The translations under genes were made by a program, and so were the position numbers. The notes below the pieces were generated by a model, which ran no database searches, was not told the DNA's origin, and saw only the letters and a list, made by a program, of their open reading frames with translations. 5,556 nt of DNA from Pseudomonadota bacterium (GTDB lineage Bacteria; Pseudomonadota; Gammaproteobacteria; Acidiferrobacterales; Acidiferrobacteraceae), in NCBI GenBank assembly GCA_021797365.1, contig JAJZZU010000198.1, positions 1-5,556 on the forward strand, written 5' to 3'. Position 1 is the first letter of the stretch; the number at the start of each line of letters is the position of its first letter. This document shows, piece by piece, positions 3,959-5,556 of this stretch.

Positions 3959-5556
3959 TCAGCCATGAGACCCGCCTTTCAGGCGTCTTTCGATCATCAT
4001 GGCAAGCCGCCATTTAAGCGCACGTAACACTTTGGGACTCTTGGTCCAGCTGTGCGTGGAGCGAATCGCATGGTCTATGACGCGCAATACCGCCGGTCGC
4101 CCATACAGGCGCGAGGCCATGTGCAGATATTCGTAGTCCTGGTACCCGGCTCGTATCATCATGAGGCGTATGCTCTGTATGGGAATATCGCGCTTGCCGC
4201 CGATCACCGATGGCAGACCGGGGTAGAAAAGCGTGCCGTCACCGTTTCCCCCGAAATGGTACTGGTCCTTCCAGGGATTCTTACGGCCCATGCTGAAACC
4301 GATATCCGTGTCGTAATACAATTCTCCCTGCATTTTATACTTCCAGGTAAGCCACGGCATGATGCGATTGTAGATGGCGGGCTGGTCTATCATGTAGCTC
4401 GGCCATCCGAGACTGCTGCGCCTGCCAACCACCCAGCAGCCATGGCTCATGCACGACTGGTACCACCAGAGCTTCAAGTGGTAGCGCTTGGCTACGCGCC
4501 CAAGCATGGGTCGCTTGTTCACATCGTTGAGTCCGTCCACGTCGTTTATGACAGGACACAGGATGCCGAAATCCTTGAGATCGAGCCTGTGTACGTGGAT
4601 GGTCGTCACCATTGGCAGTATGGCGTGCGTGGCACGGCGGATGATCGCGGCGCGCCGATCGGCGAGCGCGAACTGCGCTGGTGTATGCGGCTCATCGACT
4701 CCCAGCGCGTACAGGCCGACATGCCAGTGCTCGTGCCGGAAATGGCGCACCCATGCCCGGAAATAGGCGACCTGCTCGCGCGGCGGCATCTTGTGGTAGA
4801 ACACATGAGTCAACCAGCGGACGTCGGTCATGCGCCATCGGGCACCATGGGCGGCCTTGCACCCGGTCATGAACGGGCGCACCTCCTTGTCGTATTCGTG
4901 CCAGTTCAAAGTGAGTCGGCCGTGCGCCCAGTGCATGGGCGCCGGTATGCCGGAGCCCCCGCTCAGGGCGATGCGATCCTTGAGCGCCGCAATGTTGAAA
5001 AGCTGGGTCAGATGCATGAGCTGGGTGTTCGACAGCCGCCCGTAATGGCCGCGGAACACGAGCGACAGTGGCGCGCCGTCGAAACCGAAACTCGACGGCA
5101 GAGAGGACGTCGCGGGAATAGCAAACGGCAGGACCCGCAAACGCACGCGCAATACCTGCACCTGTACGTGCCCGTGGGTGCGGATCATGACCGCCACCGT
5201 ACCCCGGTAGCGACCGGCGCTCACGGTCCGCGGCACATAGATCTCGATCCAGAAAGACTGCGTGAAACGCGCCGGTACCGCCCATGGCAGGGCGTTGCGC
5301 CGTTCATGGTAATAGTTGTCGACCGTCGGGATCAGGGCGTCGGGCCATAGACCCACGGGGGCCACGACATTGGTAGGATGCACGGTCCTTATGAAGGCCT
5401 CCCGATAGACCGTCATCTGCCAGCGGCCGATCGCGGAGGCATGATCCTCGAGCGCGGTCGGCACGATACGCAGCACCCGCAGCGGATGGTCGGCCCTGAC
5501 CGAGATCTGCAAGGCGGCGTATTCGCCATGGGCCGCAAACAGGTGAATCACCGATC
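3959..5556 (-). CDS. DUF4091 / glycoside hydrolase 123-like protein, N-terminus cut by window edge
   Basis: A large protein with about 532 codons visible. The frame is still open at the right edge, and a GTG at 5551 sits inside what looks like conserved domain sequence, so the true start and any signal peptide are outside. Residues below count from that GTG. The first 145 form the beta-rich N-terminal domain (HLFAAHGEYAALQ, VYREAFI, GLWPDALIP, then FWIEIYVP and AGRYRGTV). The middle to C-terminal part resembles the DUF4091 barrel. ALGVDEPH (282-289) carries an Asp286-Glu287 pair like the adjacent Asp-Glu catalytic pair of GH123. LWWYQSC (361-367) and GNGDGTLFYPG (435-445) lead into IRLMMIRAGYQDYEYL (461-476), the most diagnostic DUF4091 block. 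GH123 enzymes remove beta-linked GalNAc from glycans, so a carbohydrate-active role is reasonable, with unknown substrate. His is strikingly common, about 30 residues, clustered at 270-277. It points toward the KGG gene and shares no operon here. Confidence 0.8.
   Translation of the reverse strand, partial: SVIHLFAAHGEYAALQISVRADHPLRVLRIVPTALEDHASAIGRWQMTVYREAFIRTVHPTNVVAPVGLWPDALIPTVDNYYHERRNALPWAVPARFTQSFWIEIYVPRTVSAGRYRGTVAVMIRTHGHVQVQVLRVRLRVLPFAIPATSSLPSSFGFDGAPLSLVFRGHYGRLSNTQLMHLTQLFNIAALKDRIALSGGSGIPAPMHWAHGRLTLNWHEYDKEVRPFMTGCKAAHGARWRMTDVRWLTHVFYHKMPPREQVAYFRAWVRHFRHEHWHVGLYALGVDEPHTPAQFALADRRAAIIRRATHAILPMVTTIHVHRLDLKDFGILCPVINDVDGLNDVNKRPMLGRVAKRYHLKLWWYQSCMSHGCWVVGRRSSLGWPSYMIDQPAIYNRIMPWLTWKYKMQGELYYDTDIGFSMGRKNPWKDQYHFGGNGDGTLFYPGLPSVIGGKRDIPIQSIRLMMIRAGYQDYEYLHMASRLYGRPAVLRVIDHAIRSTHSWTKSPKVLRALKWRLAMMIERRLKGGSHG

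Noticed and set aside
4052..5350. 432-codon open frame on the plus strand opposite the DUF4091 gene
   Set aside because: It mirrors the codon positions of the real minus-strand gene, shows no family motif, and no ribosome binding site was evident.

Overview
This window looks like chromosomal DNA of a fairly GC-rich proteobacterium, most likely a gammaproteobacterium. That placement rests on the resemblance of the sugar-nucleotide enzymes and the KGG stress protein to proteobacterial families; no taxonomic marker gene is present, so it is tentative. No rRNA, tRNA, CRISPR array, transposase or phage gene was seen.

Layout. Positions 1-1775 on the minus strand carry a two-gene run: a TviB/WbpO-type nucleotide-sugar 6-dehydrogenase (495-1775), followed 28 bases later by the N-terminal half of a UDP-glucuronate 4-epimerase-type enzyme (1-466, running off the left edge). 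Divergently from them, on the plus strand, lies a second short-chain NAD-dependent epimerase of the GalE-like class (1966-2910). The roughly 190 bases between the divergent starts must hold both promoters. These three enzymes point to a cell-surface polysaccharide locus (capsule, O-antigen or exopolysaccharide) that supplies uronic acid and epimerised sugar nucleotides.

From 2911 to 3446 there is a 536-base non-coding stretch in two parts. The first, to about 3150, is GC-rich and pyrimidine-rich, with stacked hairpins and a clear intrinsic terminator with a T9 tract (3109-3147). The second, about 3228-3330, is an AT-rich island of roughly 35% GC with a palindrome and an inverted repeat. A candidate stress-type promoter follows (3344-3372), its -35 region buried in an inverted repeat. 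This appears to drive a small KGG-repeat stress protein (3447-3815), which ends in a strong terminator (3822-3851).

Converging on the KGG gene from the right, and filling 3959-5556 on the minus strand, is a large DUF4091 / GH123-like protein whose N-terminus lies beyond the window. It resembles a carbohydrate-active enzyme and may act on polysaccharide, which would suit the sugar-nucleotide genes nearby, but that link is inference.

The most interesting items are the DUF4091 protein, the inverted repeat over the candidate KGG promoter, and the structured pyrimidine-rich RNA region with competing partners for the terminator arm. I saw no convincing entirely new multi-gene system.
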